Origin: Streptomyces cyaneofuscatus
GTDB lineage: Bacteria > Actinomycetota > Actinomycetes > Streptomycetales > Streptomycetaceae
Length of the DNA stretch: 64,000 bases
Direction: 5' to 3'
Assembly (NCBI RefSeq): GCF_000718135.1
Contig: NZ_JOEM01000023.1
Coordinates: 1-64,000 of the forward strand
A program made the position numbers and the translations under genes. Shown here piece by piece: positions 46,494 to 54,872 of the stretch. Every line of letters begins with the position of its first letter. Position 1 is the first letter of the stretch. The notes below the pieces were generated by a model. That model ran no database searches and was not told the DNA's origin. It worked only from the letters and a program-made list of their open reading frames with translations.

Positions 46494-46509
46494 GGGAGAG
46501 CGCTCTCCC
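46494..46509. promoter_or_regulatory. LacI-type operator GGGAGAGCGCTCTCCC
   Basis: Perfect 16-base palindrome upstream of the secreted glycosidase, with the same 12-base core as at the LacI gene. A weaker partial copy, AGAGCGCTCA, lies at 46536-46545. Confidence 0.8.
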
Positions 46510-46572
46510 CCGTAGGCAGGGTGCGCCCACGGGGAAGAGCGCTCAAGGGTCCGCCAGGCGGTCCCTCCGCGG

Positions 46573-47688
46573 TCAGGGCAGCTCGTAGTTCTCGTCCAGA
46601 GCGGCACCCCGGCCGGGGTTGTTCTCGTCGTAGCCACGGGCGTTGCACTGGAGGCCGCCGACGACACAGTGGTCGACCAGGGCCTTCAGCGTGGCGTCGT
46701 CCCAGGCGTTGAAGAAGTCGTAGTGGAAGGAGTGGCCGGTCCCGCTGGCCAGTCTCACCTGCGACATGTCTCCGTTGACCGGCCACGCCATCTTGAACTC
46801 GATCATCGGCAGGGCGACCGGGTGGCTCGCCGGGCAGACGTCCTGATTGGCCCCCGTCACGATCGGATAGGCCATGTGGGCCTTGTGGTCGGGGGTGTCC
46901 AGGTACTTCCCGTCCCAGCAACTGGGCGCCTGCATACGCAGGTTCAGCTGGGTGTCCGGGCTGGTGGGGCAGGCCGCCGGGAAGTCGTAGTTGTGGTAGC
47001 TCTCACCGCACTCGTACCCCTCGACCATGCCGGGGTGGTCGCGGAACTGCTCCTTGGTCTGGGTCGGGCTGCCGACGACGAACCGCAGCCCCTTGGGGAA
47101 GGGCCGGACCGTGCGGTAGTCGGTGACCCCGGCCTTGTAGTAGATGACCTGCGGTCCGGTCGGGCGGATCTCCTGGTTCCCGTTGTAGAGGGTCGGCATC
47201 CAGTACGCGGAGAGGTCACCCGGCGCCACGCAGGCCGTACCGCCCGCGCTCAGCGAGGCGGTGGTGCTGCCGGCGTTGGTGGTGTCGTTCCCCATGAACG
47301 TGTGGTCGTGCGACGCGCCGGCCTGGCCCGGGTAGACGATCGGGTCGTCCGGGGCGGTGTGGGTGACCGAACAGTTCGCCTGGAACTCGTGGAAGTAGCG
47401 GTGCGGGGGTATCTCCCGGGACGGTTCCACCCCGGTGACCGGCGGATTCGCCGGAATGTACCCGTCGCCGTCGGGGTCGTCCCCGAAGGCGGCGGGCTTG
47501 GCGGCCGGCATCGTGTGACCCTGCATCACGTGGGACGCCGCAGCGGGCTGATCGGCCGCGGACCGGGTGGCGGCGGCCGTGGTGGCCCCGGCGTTCGTGA
47601 TCGCGGTCAGCCCCAGGGCCACCAGGGCCAGGGCGGTCGCCACGATCAGCGTGGACACCAGGGTCGTTCTGTTGAGTCTTGTCGCCAT
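46573..47688 (-). CDS. Secreted DUF1996 protein
   Basis: 371 residues from ATG 47688, five bases after GGAGG. Signal/anchor helix ~8-32. The DUF1996 region begins near 95: FHEFQANCSVTHTAPDDPIVYPGQAGASHDHTFMGN, then YWMPTLYN, LRFVVG, CPASHPVALPMIEFKMAWP and HYDFFNAWDD (landmarks). The motif is rich in His and Cys and common in secreted fungal and actinobacterial proteins, often joined to carbohydrate-binding modules. The activity is unknown. It shares the LacI-type operator with its neighbours, so a role in polymer attack is likely but unproven. Confidence 0.85.
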   Translation of the reverse strand: MATRLNRTTLVSTLIVATALALVALGLTAITNAGATTAAATRSAADQPAAASHVMQGHTMPAAKPAAFGDDPDGDGYIPANPPVTGVEPSREIPPHRYFHEFQANCSVTHTAPDDPIVYPGQAGASHDHTFMGNDTTNAGSTTASLSAGGTACVAPGDLSAYWMPTLYNGNQEIRPTGPQVIYYKAGVTDYRTVRPFPKGLRFVVGSPTQTKEQFRDHPGMVEGYECGESYHNYDFPAACPTSPDTQLNLRMQAPSCWDGKYLDTPDHKAHMAYPIVTGANQDVCPASHPVALPMIEFKMAWPVNGDMSQVRLASGTGHSFHYDFFNAWDDATLKALVDHCVVGGLQCNARGYDENNPGRGAALDENYELP

Positions 47689-47821
47689 GCGGACCTCCAT
47701 GCCGCTCTGCATCCATGCACATCGGGTGCACGGTGGGGGGAGAGTTGAGCTGGTGGTACAGCCGGGAAGGGCCACCGCCCCAGGGCGTCCACGAGGCCGG
47801 AAAGCGGCCGGAGACTGTCTG

Positions 47822-47835
47822 GGAGAGCGCTCTCC
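47822..47835. promoter_or_regulatory. LacI-type operator GGAGAGCGCTCTCC
   Basis: Identical 14-mer to the site at the LacI gene, placed just downstream of the predicted transcription start of the DUF1996 gene, where a bound protein would block elongation. Confidence 0.8.
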
Positions 47836-47847
47836 AAGGCGCTGTCA

Positions 47848-47876
47848 GTGTTGCGTCGAGGCTGAGAGGGTGTCAA
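47848..47876 (-). promoter_or_regulatory. Minus-strand promoter of the DUF1996 gene
   Basis: On the minus strand TTGACA (47876-47871), 17-base spacer, CAACAC (47853-47848). The -35 is a perfect match to consensus. Confidence 0.55.
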
Positions 47877-48062
47877 TAGCCTGTGAACGATGCGCCGCGC
47901 AAAGGGCGTTGAGGTAACGGGCCAATGCGACGGCGGGTGCCGAATCGCCCGGGAGGCGGAGGCGAGGCGGGTATGCGTACGGGCGGCCACCGGCACACGG
48001 AAGCGGCCCCACCCGTGAGCGGGGCCGCTCGGACACCTGTCGTACGCGTTCACCTCGTCCAC

Positions 48063-48084
48063 GGGAGCCGGGCGTGCGGCTCCC
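48063..48084 (-). terminator. Hairpin after the S1 protease gene
   Basis: GGGAGCCG and CGGCTCCC pair around GGCGTG, six bases past the stop codon. A second hairpin follows at 48029-48002. Confidence 0.55.
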
Positions 48085-48089
48085 CCGGA

Positions 48090-49235
48090 TCAGGCGGTGT
48101 GCAGCCTCAGCCCGTAGCGGTTGAGGATCTCGTTGATCGGCTGGTACCAGGTCTCACCGCCGCTGGAGCAGTTGCCCCAGCCGCCGGAGGTGACGCCCTG
48201 GGCCTGGTCGCCGCTGATGAACGACCCACCGGAGTCGCCGCCCTGGGCGCAGACGCTGGTCTTGGTCATCTGGTGCACGGCGCCCTGGCTGTAGTTGACG
48301 GTCTCGTTCTTGGCGAGGACCCGGCCGCAGTGCCAGCGGGTGGTGGAGCCGGAGCGGCAGATCGAGGCGCCGATCGGGGCCTCGTTCGAGCCGCGCACCA
48401 GCTGGTCCGGGACGGTGCCCCAGCCGAGGACGACGGGGACGGTCCACCAGCCGCTGCCGACGTTCACCCAGGCGTAGTCGTCGCCGGGGAACGACGAGCC
48501 CTGGAAGTTGCCGATGTAGGAGTTGTCCCAGCCGCGGACCTGCTGTCCGGTGCCCCCGCAGTGCCCGGCGGTGACGAAGCCGCCGTGGACCGAGAAGCCG
48601 ATCGAGCAGCGGACGTTGCCGGTGTAGTACGGGTCGCCGCCGACGGTCCCGGCGGCGAAGGTCTGCGGGGCCTCGGCCGTCCGCTCCACCGTGACGGGCC
48701 CGGCCTTGCGGGCCTTGGCGACGAAGGCGCGGACATCGTTGTCACCCTGCGCGGAGTCGACGACGTTCACGACGACGCGGCTGGTGGCGGGGTCGACGCG
48801 CCAACTGGCCACCCCGTCGGGCGCGCTCAGGGCGTCGATGCGCTTCATGGTGGCGTCGAGCTGGGCGGCCGAGTGCTCGACGATCCGGGCCTGCGCGCCG
48901 GCGGCCCGTACGGCACCGGCCTTGCCGGCGTCGGTGACCGCCACGGTGAGCTTGCCGGTCGCGGAGTCGAACCACGACCCGCCGTAGGCCGAGCCCGCGG
49001 CGCGCTGCGCCTTCGGCTCCAGGGCCGTCGCCGCCTTCTCCTGCGCCAGCCGCGTACGGGCCTGGCCCTCGGTCAGGCCGAGGTCACGCTGCATGGCGGA
49101 GAGCAGGGCGGCGGAGGCGGGGAGCTCCGCGAAGTCGGTGGGGGCGGCGGATGCGGCCGACGGGCCGACGGCGGTCCAGGCACCGAGGACCAGGAGCGCG
49201 GACAGACCGGTCCGCAGGGCGGTTGCGTGTCTCAA
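48090..49235 (-). CDS. Secreted S1 serine protease, streptogrisin/alpha-lytic type
   Basis: 381 residues: Sec signal (~1-30), pro-region ~31-200 that folds the enzyme, mature protease from about TVGGDPYYTGNVRCSIGF. Catalytic His in FVTAGHCGG, Asp in DDYAWVNV, Ser in GGDSGGSFISG; cysteine pairs RCSIGF/GHC and ICRSG/HCGRV and VCAQGG/NCSSGG are typical. The mature part ends with no added binding domain. The operator at 49313 is 78 bases before the ATG, so it is probably co-controlled with the glycosidase and DUF1996 genes. Confidence 0.92.
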   Translation of the reverse strand: MRHATALRTGLSALLVLGAWTAVGPSAASAAPTDFAELPASAALLSAMQRDLGLTEGQARTRLAQEKAATALEPKAQRAAGSAYGGSWFDSATGKLTVAVTDAGKAGAVRAAGAQARIVEHSAAQLDATMKRIDALSAPDGVASWRVDPATSRVVVNVVDSAQGDNDVRAFVAKARKAGPVTVERTAEAPQTFAAGTVGGDPYYTGNVRCSIGFSVHGGFVTAGHCGGTGQQVRGWDNSYIGNFQGSSFPGDDYAWVNVGSGWWTVPVVLGWGTVPDQLVRGSNEAPIGASICRSGSTTRWHCGRVLAKNETVNYSQGAVHQMTKTSVCAQGGDSGGSFISGDQAQGVTSGGWGNCSSGGETWYQPINEILNRYGLRLHTA

Positions 49236-49312
49236 GGGAGTGACCCTTCCTGTTGTTCCAGCGACGTGGGGGTGGAACGGGATCCATCCGGGAGCACATC
49301 GGATCGAGCTTT

Positions 49313-49326
49313 TGAGAGCGCTCTCA
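49313..49326. promoter_or_regulatory. LacI-type operator TGAGAGCGCTCTCA
   Basis: Perfect 14-base palindrome with the core GAGAGCGCTCTC, 78 bases before the protease ATG and 160 bases before the divergent lipoprotein gene. Confidence 0.8.
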
Positions 49327-49485
49327 GATGCGTCGTCCCGGACTGTAGCGGAGTTCTATAGTCAGGTCCATGCCAATGACGGGAGGTGGTGCGGAGGGGT
49401 TTGAGTAGGCGTACTCATCCGGCCTCACGGCTTCCGGTCCTACTGTCACAGGAACACAGGGCAGCACCACCCCGAGGAGCAGACC

Positions 49486-50517
49486 ATGGCTGGATCACAC
49501 CGCAGGCAGTGGAGAGCCGCCGCCACCTGCGTACTGGCAGGTTCGCTGGTGGCCCTGGTCGGGGCCTGCGGGGTGGTCACCACCAAGGAGGACCGCCGGG
49601 CAGCGGAGGAAGTGGCCGACAAGCACTTCCCCGGCCAGATCAAGGCGATCGGGGCACGCACACTCTTCCCGGGCACCGGAGGCTCGGAGGTCACCTTCGC
49701 CGTGGCCGACGACCGGGACGCCGTGGTCCGGCTGCGCATCGACGCGGACAAGGGCACCTGCGACAGCAAGGAGTGCGCCGGGGTCCTCACGGAGGCGGTG
49801 GCGCGCGGACGGGCGGACGCGGCCGCGTACCGCACCCTGCGGGACGCGTTCGACGCATGCGGCTACGAGGTCATCGCCCTCGGCCCCACCGGGACGCCGC
49901 CTTACGTGGTGGCCGAACTGACCAACGCCACCGTGCAGCGGGTGCTCGCCGACATCGGGGGCTGCGTCCAGCGCTGGGTCACGGCGAGCGGAGCCGACAC
50001 TCCGCTCGCGAAGGCAAAGGCCTCGTACGTGAACGTGGTCTCCCCCGCCGTCGCCGAGAAGCGCAACCGGGGCAAGGACTCCTGGCCCACCCTGCTGCGC
50101 CTGACCCGTAGCAACCTGGTCGCCTCGCTCACCAAGCACACCTACTACTCGGCCAGTTACGACATCGTGGACGGGCGGGTGGACACAACAGGCAGCGCCC
50201 GGGTGGTGCGGCCGTTCAAGGAGAGCCAGGCGTTCGGGAAGACGGTCCAGGACGCCGTACGGGAGGAGCTGCGCGCCACCTACCCGAACGTGGTCATGAG
50301 CGACTATCAGTGGGTCTGGCGCCTGGAGCCGGGCCGGACCGACCGGCAGACCGGCTATCTGCTCTTCTGCCCCGAGCCGGGCGAGCGGGGACGCTGCGTC
50401 AACAGCGACGACGCGGTCCTGGTCACGGCCGACGAGCGCGGCAACCCGGTGGGGAAGATCCGCATCGTGCACGACGTGCGCGAGGGTACGGGGGCGCTGC
50501 GGCTGCCGCCGTACTGA
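49486..50517 (+). CDS. Lipoprotein of unknown function
   Basis: 343 residues. Lipoprotein signal with lipobox LVGAC (Cys ~28). The exported part has KHFPGQIKAIGARTLFPGTGGSEVTFAVADDRDAVVRLRIDADKGTC and later VTADERGNPVGKIRIVHDVREG, with four or more cysteines that may pair (CDSKEC; ACGYE; GGCVQR). It resembles a Streptomyces-specific lipoprotein family, but no activity is known. It converges with the carboxylesterase gene six bases away and is divergent from the protease. Confidence 0.7.
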   Translation: MAGSHRRQWRAAATCVLAGSLVALVGACGVVTTKEDRRAAEEVADKHFPGQIKAIGARTLFPGTGGSEVTFAVADDRDAVVRLRIDADKGTCDSKECAGVLTEAVARGRADAAAYRTLRDAFDACGYEVIALGPTGTPPYVVAELTNATVQRVLADIGGCVQRWVTASGADTPLAKAKASYVNVVSPAVAEKRNRGKDSWPTLLRLTRSNLVASLTKHTYYSASYDIVDGRVDTTGSARVVRPFKESQAFGKTVQDAVREELRATYPNVVMSDYQWVWRLEPGRTDRQTGYLLFCPEPGERGRCVNSDDAVLVTADERGNPVGKIRIVHDVREGTGALRLPPY

Positions 50518-50523
50518 GCCGCG

Positions 50524-52065
50524 TCAGGGTGCCAGCAGGGGCAGCCCCGCCGCAGCCCACAGATCACGGAACGCGTCGGTCTCCCGGGCTTCCTCCCCGG
50601 CCGTACGCCACACCCGCACCGCACTTCCTTCTCCGCCGCCGTCCAGCGGGGCCCAGCCCGGATCTCCGTGGGCGGCGAAGGCGGCCCAGGCGCCGGTCAT
50701 GCGGTGCGCCAGCTCGTGGTCGGCCGGGCCGGGCGGGCCGCCCATCAGGAAGTGGAGGCTCTCCTCGTGGAGGTTCCCGAAGGCGAAGGGGATGTCCGCG
50801 CAGTGCCACTCCCGGACCCGCCCGCCGTCGCCGCCGTCCCCAGCGTCCCCGCCGCTCCGGCGGTCGAAGCGGGAGAGGTAGGTCCGTCCGCCGGCCCGGG
50901 CGTGGGCCTCGGCGAGCCGGCTGCTGTATTCGGCGAAGAGGAGGTCTCCGTACAGGGCGAGATAGACGTCGAGGACGGGAGCGGCGTCCGGCAGACGGTC
51001 GCGGTAGGCGTCGACGAGCTGCGGTGGCAGGCCGAAGTCTGCGGCGAACGTGTGGAGTTGCTGTTCCGTGGTCACCTTGGCGCTGCTGCCCACGGCGTCG
51101 AGGAGCCAGTACTCCTCCGTCGTGTGGCAGACCAGCAGCTCCACGTCCGCGCCGGCTCCGGCCCCGGCGGCCCGCGCCTCCAGCGGGTCGCAGGGCAGCA
51201 GGTCCCCGTCGGCGACGGGTCCGTAGATCGCCGGATCGTAGTGGCGCTGCCCGGAGCCGGGGTCCTGCCGGTACCGCTCGACGACCCGGTCGGACGCGCT
51301 CACCAGCGTCTGCGGTGATGCGGCGAGCAGCCCCGCGCGGGTGGCGGGCACCCCGGCCGCCGCCGCGACCTCGGCGGTGGTGCGGGCCGCCTGTCCGACC
51401 GTGGCGCAGGCGTTGACGGCGCTGTGCAGGATGGCCCGGTGGAACAGGCCGCGCGCCCGGTCGGCTGCCATCAGGCAGGCCACGGAGGTGGCCCCCGAGG
51501 ACTGTCCGGCCAGGGTGACGCGCCCGGGTGAGCCACCGAAAACGGCAATGGTGTCCCGTACCCATTCCAGGGCGGCGATCTGGTCGAGCAGCCCGCGGTT
51601 GTCGGGGCAGGCGGGCCCCTCGCCGCCGGCGGGAACATGGCCGAACCCCTCGAAGCCGAGGCGGTGGTTGAGCGTGACGACGACGAGCCCCCGGGCGGCG
51701 AGGGCGGTGCCGTCGAAGTCGGGCTGGGCGGAGGAGCCGAAGACGTACGCGCCGCCGTGGATCCAGACGAACACGGGCAGGTCTCCGGGGCCGTCGGCCG
51801 GTGCCCAGATGTTCAGCGTGAGGATGTCCTCGTCCCCGGGCGACCAGGCCGGGGAGCCGGGCAGTTCGGCGGACTGGGGCGCCACGGGACCGTACGCGGT
51901 GCACTCCCGTACGCCGTCCCAGGGCTGCGCCGGACGCGGCTCCCGGAACCGGTCGGCGCCGAACGGCGGTGCGGCGTAAGGGAGTCCGCGTACGGTCACG
52001 ATCCCCGGGTCCCGCTCGGAGCGCCGCCCTCGTACTCGTCCCGCCCGCGTGGTGAACACATCCAC
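50524..52065 (-). CDS. Type B carboxylesterase/lipase
   Basis: 513 residues. Starts TTRAGRVRGRR ... IVTVRGLPYAAPPFGADRFREPRP (family start). Oxyanion motif VFVWIHGGAYVFGS, nucleophile in LAGQSSGATSV, acid in CHTTEEYWLLDAVG, and catalytic His in EWHCADIPFAFGN. No signal peptide, so a cytoplasmic esterase of broad type. A 15-residue Gly/Asp run (GGDAGDGGDGGR) lies just before the His motif. Substrate unknown. Confidence 0.9.
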   Translation of the reverse strand: MDVFTTRAGRVRGRRSERDPGIVTVRGLPYAAPPFGADRFREPRPAQPWDGVRECTAYGPVAPQSAELPGSPAWSPGDEDILTLNIWAPADGPGDLPVFVWIHGGAYVFGSSAQPDFDGTALAARGLVVVTLNHRLGFEGFGHVPAGGEGPACPDNRGLLDQIAALEWVRDTIAVFGGSPGRVTLAGQSSGATSVACLMAADRARGLFHRAILHSAVNACATVGQAARTTAEVAAAAGVPATRAGLLAASPQTLVSASDRVVERYRQDPGSGQRHYDPAIYGPVADGDLLPCDPLEARAAGAGAGADVELLVCHTTEEYWLLDAVGSSAKVTTEQQLHTFAADFGLPPQLVDAYRDRLPDAAPVLDVYLALYGDLLFAEYSSRLAEAHARAGGRTYLSRFDRRSGGDAGDGGDGGRVREWHCADIPFAFGNLHEESLHFLMGGPPGPADHELAHRMTGAWAAFAAHGDPGWAPLDGGGEGSAVRVWRTAGEEARETDAFRDLWAAAGLPLLAP

Positions 52066-52202
52066 GGCTGCCGCTCCCCCGCCCTGCTCCGCCCGACCAC
52101 CCGCCCGGCGTTCGGGCGTGCGGTGGGCAGGATGTCAGCCGGGACGCCCCTCGCGCCAACGCCTTTTCGCAGGTGGGCGGGGTGGGTCCGGGAATCGGTC
52201 GC

Positions 52203-53678
52203 CTACTGGCCGATCAGTTCGCGCACCGTCGCCATGTCGCTGAAGGGCAGCAGTTCGTCACCGACGATCTGGTGGGGCTCGCTGCCCTTGCCCGCGATGA
52301 GCACGACGTCGGCCGGTCCCGCCGAGGCGAGGGCGGAGGCGATGGCCGCACGGCGGTCCGTGAACCGTTCGAACGGCGTTCCGGTCGCCGCGATGCCGGG
52401 CGCGATCTGGTCGAGGATCGCCTCGGGGTCCTCGTACCGGGGATTGTCCGAGGTGAGCACGCACAGGTCCGAGTGGGTACCGGCGATGGTGCCCATCTCG
52501 GCGCGCTTGGTGGTGTCGCGGTCGCCGCCGCAGCCGAAGACGGTGATGACCCGGCCCTCGGCGAAGCCGCGGATCGTGGTCAGGACCTTGTTGAGGGAGT
52601 CCGGCGAGTGGGCGTAGTCCACAATCACCGAGGTGCCCTCGGGGGTGTGGAGGCGCTCGAAGCGGCCGGGGATCTGCGGCATGCGCTCCAGCGCGTCGAC
52701 GAGTCCGGCCAGGCCGTGGCCGAGCAGGTGGCAGGCGGCCACCGTCGCGAGGGCGTTGGAGACCGAGAACCGGCCCGGGGACGGGATCGCCGCCGGGTAC
52801 TTCCGGCCGTCGTGGTGCAGGGTGAACCGCGTCCCCGAGGCGTCCACCGACAGGTCGGTGGCGCGGTAGTCCGCCGGGCCGTCCAGGGCGTACGTGGTCA
52901 CCGCGTCGGGCATCAGCTCCCGGATGCCGGCGCCGACCGGGTCGTCCGCGTTGATGACCGCGCGCCGGCAGAGCCCCTGGAAGAGGCGGAGTTTGGCATC
53001 GCGGTAGTGCTCCATGGTGCCGTGGTCGTCGAGGTGGTCCTGCGACAGGTTGGTGAAGACGCCCACGTCGATGAAGGTCCGGTCCAGACGGTGCGTCAGC
53101 AGGCCCATCGAGGTGGCCTCCAGGACGACGCTGCCGGCCGCGCTGTCGCGCATACGGCTCAGCAGGTACTGGAGGTCGGGCGATTCGGGGGTGGAGAGCG
53201 CGGAGGGCGGCATCGGGATCGGTTCGTCCCCGATCCGGCTCCCCGCCGTGCCGATCACCCCGACCCGGGCGCCCTCGGCGAGCCGCAGCACCGACTCGAC
53301 CATGTACGAGACGGAGGTCTTGCCGTTGGTCCCGGTGATCGCGACCAGGTCCATCGCACGGCCCGGCTCACCGAAGTAGCGCGAGGCGATGACGGCGGCG
53401 GCCTTGCGGGCGTCCGGCACCCGGATCGCGCACACGTCGCCCGCCGCCGCGGGGAGAGGTGGTGCCTGGGCGTCGACGACGACGGCTGCCGCGCCGCGCG
53501 CGACGGCCGGTGCGACGGCGTCCGGACCGCCGGCCGCGTGGTCGGGTACCGCGACGAAGACGGAGCCGGGCGTGACCCGGTCCGCGTCGTACGTCGTGCC
53601 GGCGGTGATCCTGGTGCGCTCGGGGCTTCCCTGCAGCACGTGGTGGTCCTGCCCGGCCAGTAGGTCGCTCAGCTTCAC
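52203..53678 (-). CDS. murE: MurE-type UDP-MurNAc-peptide ligase
   Basis: 491 residues. N-terminal UDP-sugar domain (~1-105), central ATPase with AITGTNGKTSVSYMVESVL (P-loop) and VLEATSMGL, and C-terminal domain with FERLHTPEGTSVIVDYAHSPDSL and TSDNPRYEDP; the DNPR motif selects diaminopimelate. It therefore should add LL-diaminopimelate to UDP-MurNAc-Ala-Glu in the cytoplasm. Streptomyces murE is normally in the dcw cell-division cluster; here the neighbours are an esterase and DUF5709, so this looks like a second copy or a diverged paralogue. Short direct repeats lie upstream. Confidence 0.85.
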   Translation of the reverse strand: MKLSDLLAGQDHHVLQGSPERTRITAGTTYDADRVTPGSVFVAVPDHAAGGPDAVAPAVARGAAAVVVDAQAPPLPAAAGDVCAIRVPDARKAAAVIASRYFGEPGRAMDLVAITGTNGKTSVSYMVESVLRLAEGARVGVIGTAGSRIGDEPIPMPPSALSTPESPDLQYLLSRMRDSAAGSVVLEATSMGLLTHRLDRTFIDVGVFTNLSQDHLDDHGTMEHYRDAKLRLFQGLCRRAVINADDPVGAGIRELMPDAVTTYALDGPADYRATDLSVDASGTRFTLHHDGRKYPAAIPSPGRFSVSNALATVAACHLLGHGLAGLVDALERMPQIPGRFERLHTPEGTSVIVDYAHSPDSLNKVLTTIRGFAEGRVITVFGCGGDRDTTKRAEMGTIAGTHSDLCVLTSDNPRYEDPEAILDQIAPGIAATGTPFERFTDRRAAIASALASAGPADVVLIAGKGSEPHQIVGDELLPFSDMATVRELIGQ

Positions 53679-53755
53679 GATGGTCCCTTCGAGTGCGGCT
53701 CGGCGCGTCTCTGCGGCCGTCGCCGGTCAGCGGCACGGGCGGGTGCGCCTGTGCC

Positions 53756-53823
53756 GCGTGATGCGTGATGCGTGATGCGTGACGTGTCGGATGTTGCGTT
53801 ACGTGGTGGGTGTTGCGTTACGT
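53756..53823. repeat. Short direct repeats upstream of the murE-like gene
   Basis: GCGTGAT three times plus GCGTGAC (53756-53783), then GTTGCGTTACGT twice (53793-53804 and 53812-53823), 19 bases apart. Could be regulator sites or simple slippage. Confidence 0.6.
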
Positions 53824-53934
53824 ACGCGCGCGCCGGGGGCGGCGGCTCTCCGGCGCGGAGAGGCCGGATTCGTTCGTGGGAGGGGCGGCGGACCGGGGCG
53901 TCCCCTTGCCCGGATCCGCGGACGCCGAAGGCCG

Positions 53935-54075
53935 CTAGCCGTGGCCGTGCAGCGCGGTACGGCCCGTTCCGGGAGCCGCGTCGGCGGGTGCCGGTGCGGC
54001 GGCGGGGACCGCGACCGGGGGCAGCGCGGAGGGGGCCCGGTGCGGGCACTTCCCCAGTTCGGCGCTACGACCCAT
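53935..54075 (-). CDS. Possible small protein, 46 residues
   Basis: ATG 54075 to TAG: MGRSAELGKCPHRAPSALPP then a Val/Ala/Pro-rich tail ending GTGRTALHGHG. Third codon positions are ~85% G/C. There is no ribosome site, but TACACT ends six bases before the ATG, so a leaderless transcript is possible. No homologue was recognised; it could be chance. Confidence 0.3.
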   Translation of the reverse strand: MGRSAELGKCPHRAPSALPPVAVPAAAPAPADAAPGTGRTALHGHG

Positions 54076-54226
54076 GAGCCGAGTGTACGTCCGCCCCGGC
54101 CTGTCCCGGCCCGCCCTGAGCAGGCCGGGACATGTCAGAGCCCGATCTTCCCTTTGCGGGCGGAGCGGGACCGGAGTGGAATTGCGTACAGGGGACAGTG
54201 GTTCTCCCGAGGAAAGGATGCGCGCC

Positions 54227-54805
54227 ATGAGCGACACCGACTGGGGGGACGACGTCTACCAGCCTCAGGAGCAGGAGGCTGCCGACCCCGATGAACAGCT
54301 CGGCTCCGAGGACACGCTGCTGGACCCCTCCGGCACCGGCGATCCGCTCGACGAGGGCTATTCACCGCCGGACCGCCCCTGGGTGGTCGAAGGCCTCGGC
54401 ACCACGGCTGCCGAGAGCCTCACGGGTGAGTCGCTCGAAACCCGGCTGACCAGGGAGGTTCCCGAGACTCCCGGTTTCACCGGCGACGGTGTAGGAGACC
54501 TGGCGGGCGGGGACGGCGAGCTCTGGGACGGCAAGGTCGGCGTCGCCCGTGCCGGGCGGCTGACCCAGCAGGCGGACGGCACTGTCCCGGCCACCCTCAC
54601 CGCCAGCGATGTGGGCATCGACGGCGCGGCGGCGTCGGCCGAGGAAGCCGCGATGCACGTGATCCCCGAGGAGGGGGACGACGAGAGCCTTCTGGACGGT
54701 TCGCTGCCCGACGGCGCGCTCGTCGACGGTGCCGCCGAGGACGGCGCTCCTGTTGACAGCTCCCCCGTAGAGGGCTCTGTCGGGGGCTCCGCCGAAGGCG
54801 CGTGA
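54227..54805 (+). CDS. DUF5709 protein
   Basis: 192 residues, strongly acidic and soluble. SDTDWGDDVYQPQE at the start, SEDTLLDPSGTGDPLDEGYSPPDRPW in the middle, GKVGVARAGRL and SAEEAAMHVI later, the DUF5709 pattern. The last ~35 residues are low-complexity Asp/Gly/Ser/Ala. ATG 54227 or 54218. Function unknown; restricted to actinobacteria. It precedes gnd by 67 bases in the same direction. Confidence 0.82.
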   Translation: MSDTDWGDDVYQPQEQEAADPDEQLGSEDTLLDPSGTGDPLDEGYSPPDRPWVVEGLGTTAAESLTGESLETRLTREVPETPGFTGDGVGDLAGGDGELWDGKVGVARAGRLTQQADGTVPATLTASDVGIDGAAASAEEAAMHVIPEEGDDESLLDGSLPDGALVDGAAEDGAPVDSSPVEGSVGGSAEGA

Positions 54806-54872
54806 ACGCCGCCGTCCCCCGTCCCGTACTCCCCTGACCGAACGCCCCCCCCGGAATCGCAGGAGCACACAG

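Larger units (their letters stand above)
47689..48062. other. Promoter region of the DUF1996 gene
   Basis: Between two minus-strand genes. Holds the operator at 47822-47835, a minus-strand promoter at 47848-47876, and a hairpin at 48002-48029 (AGCGGCCCC/GGGGCCGCT) that belongs to the protease 3' side. No ORF with coding character was seen. Confidence 0.5.
53679..54226. other. Intergenic region between murE-like and DUF5709 genes
   Basis: 548 bases. Holds short tandem repeats next to the murE-like start (53756-53823) and one possible small minus-strand ORF (53935-54075). GAGGAAAGG before 54218-54227 serves the DUF5709 gene. Confidence 0.4.
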
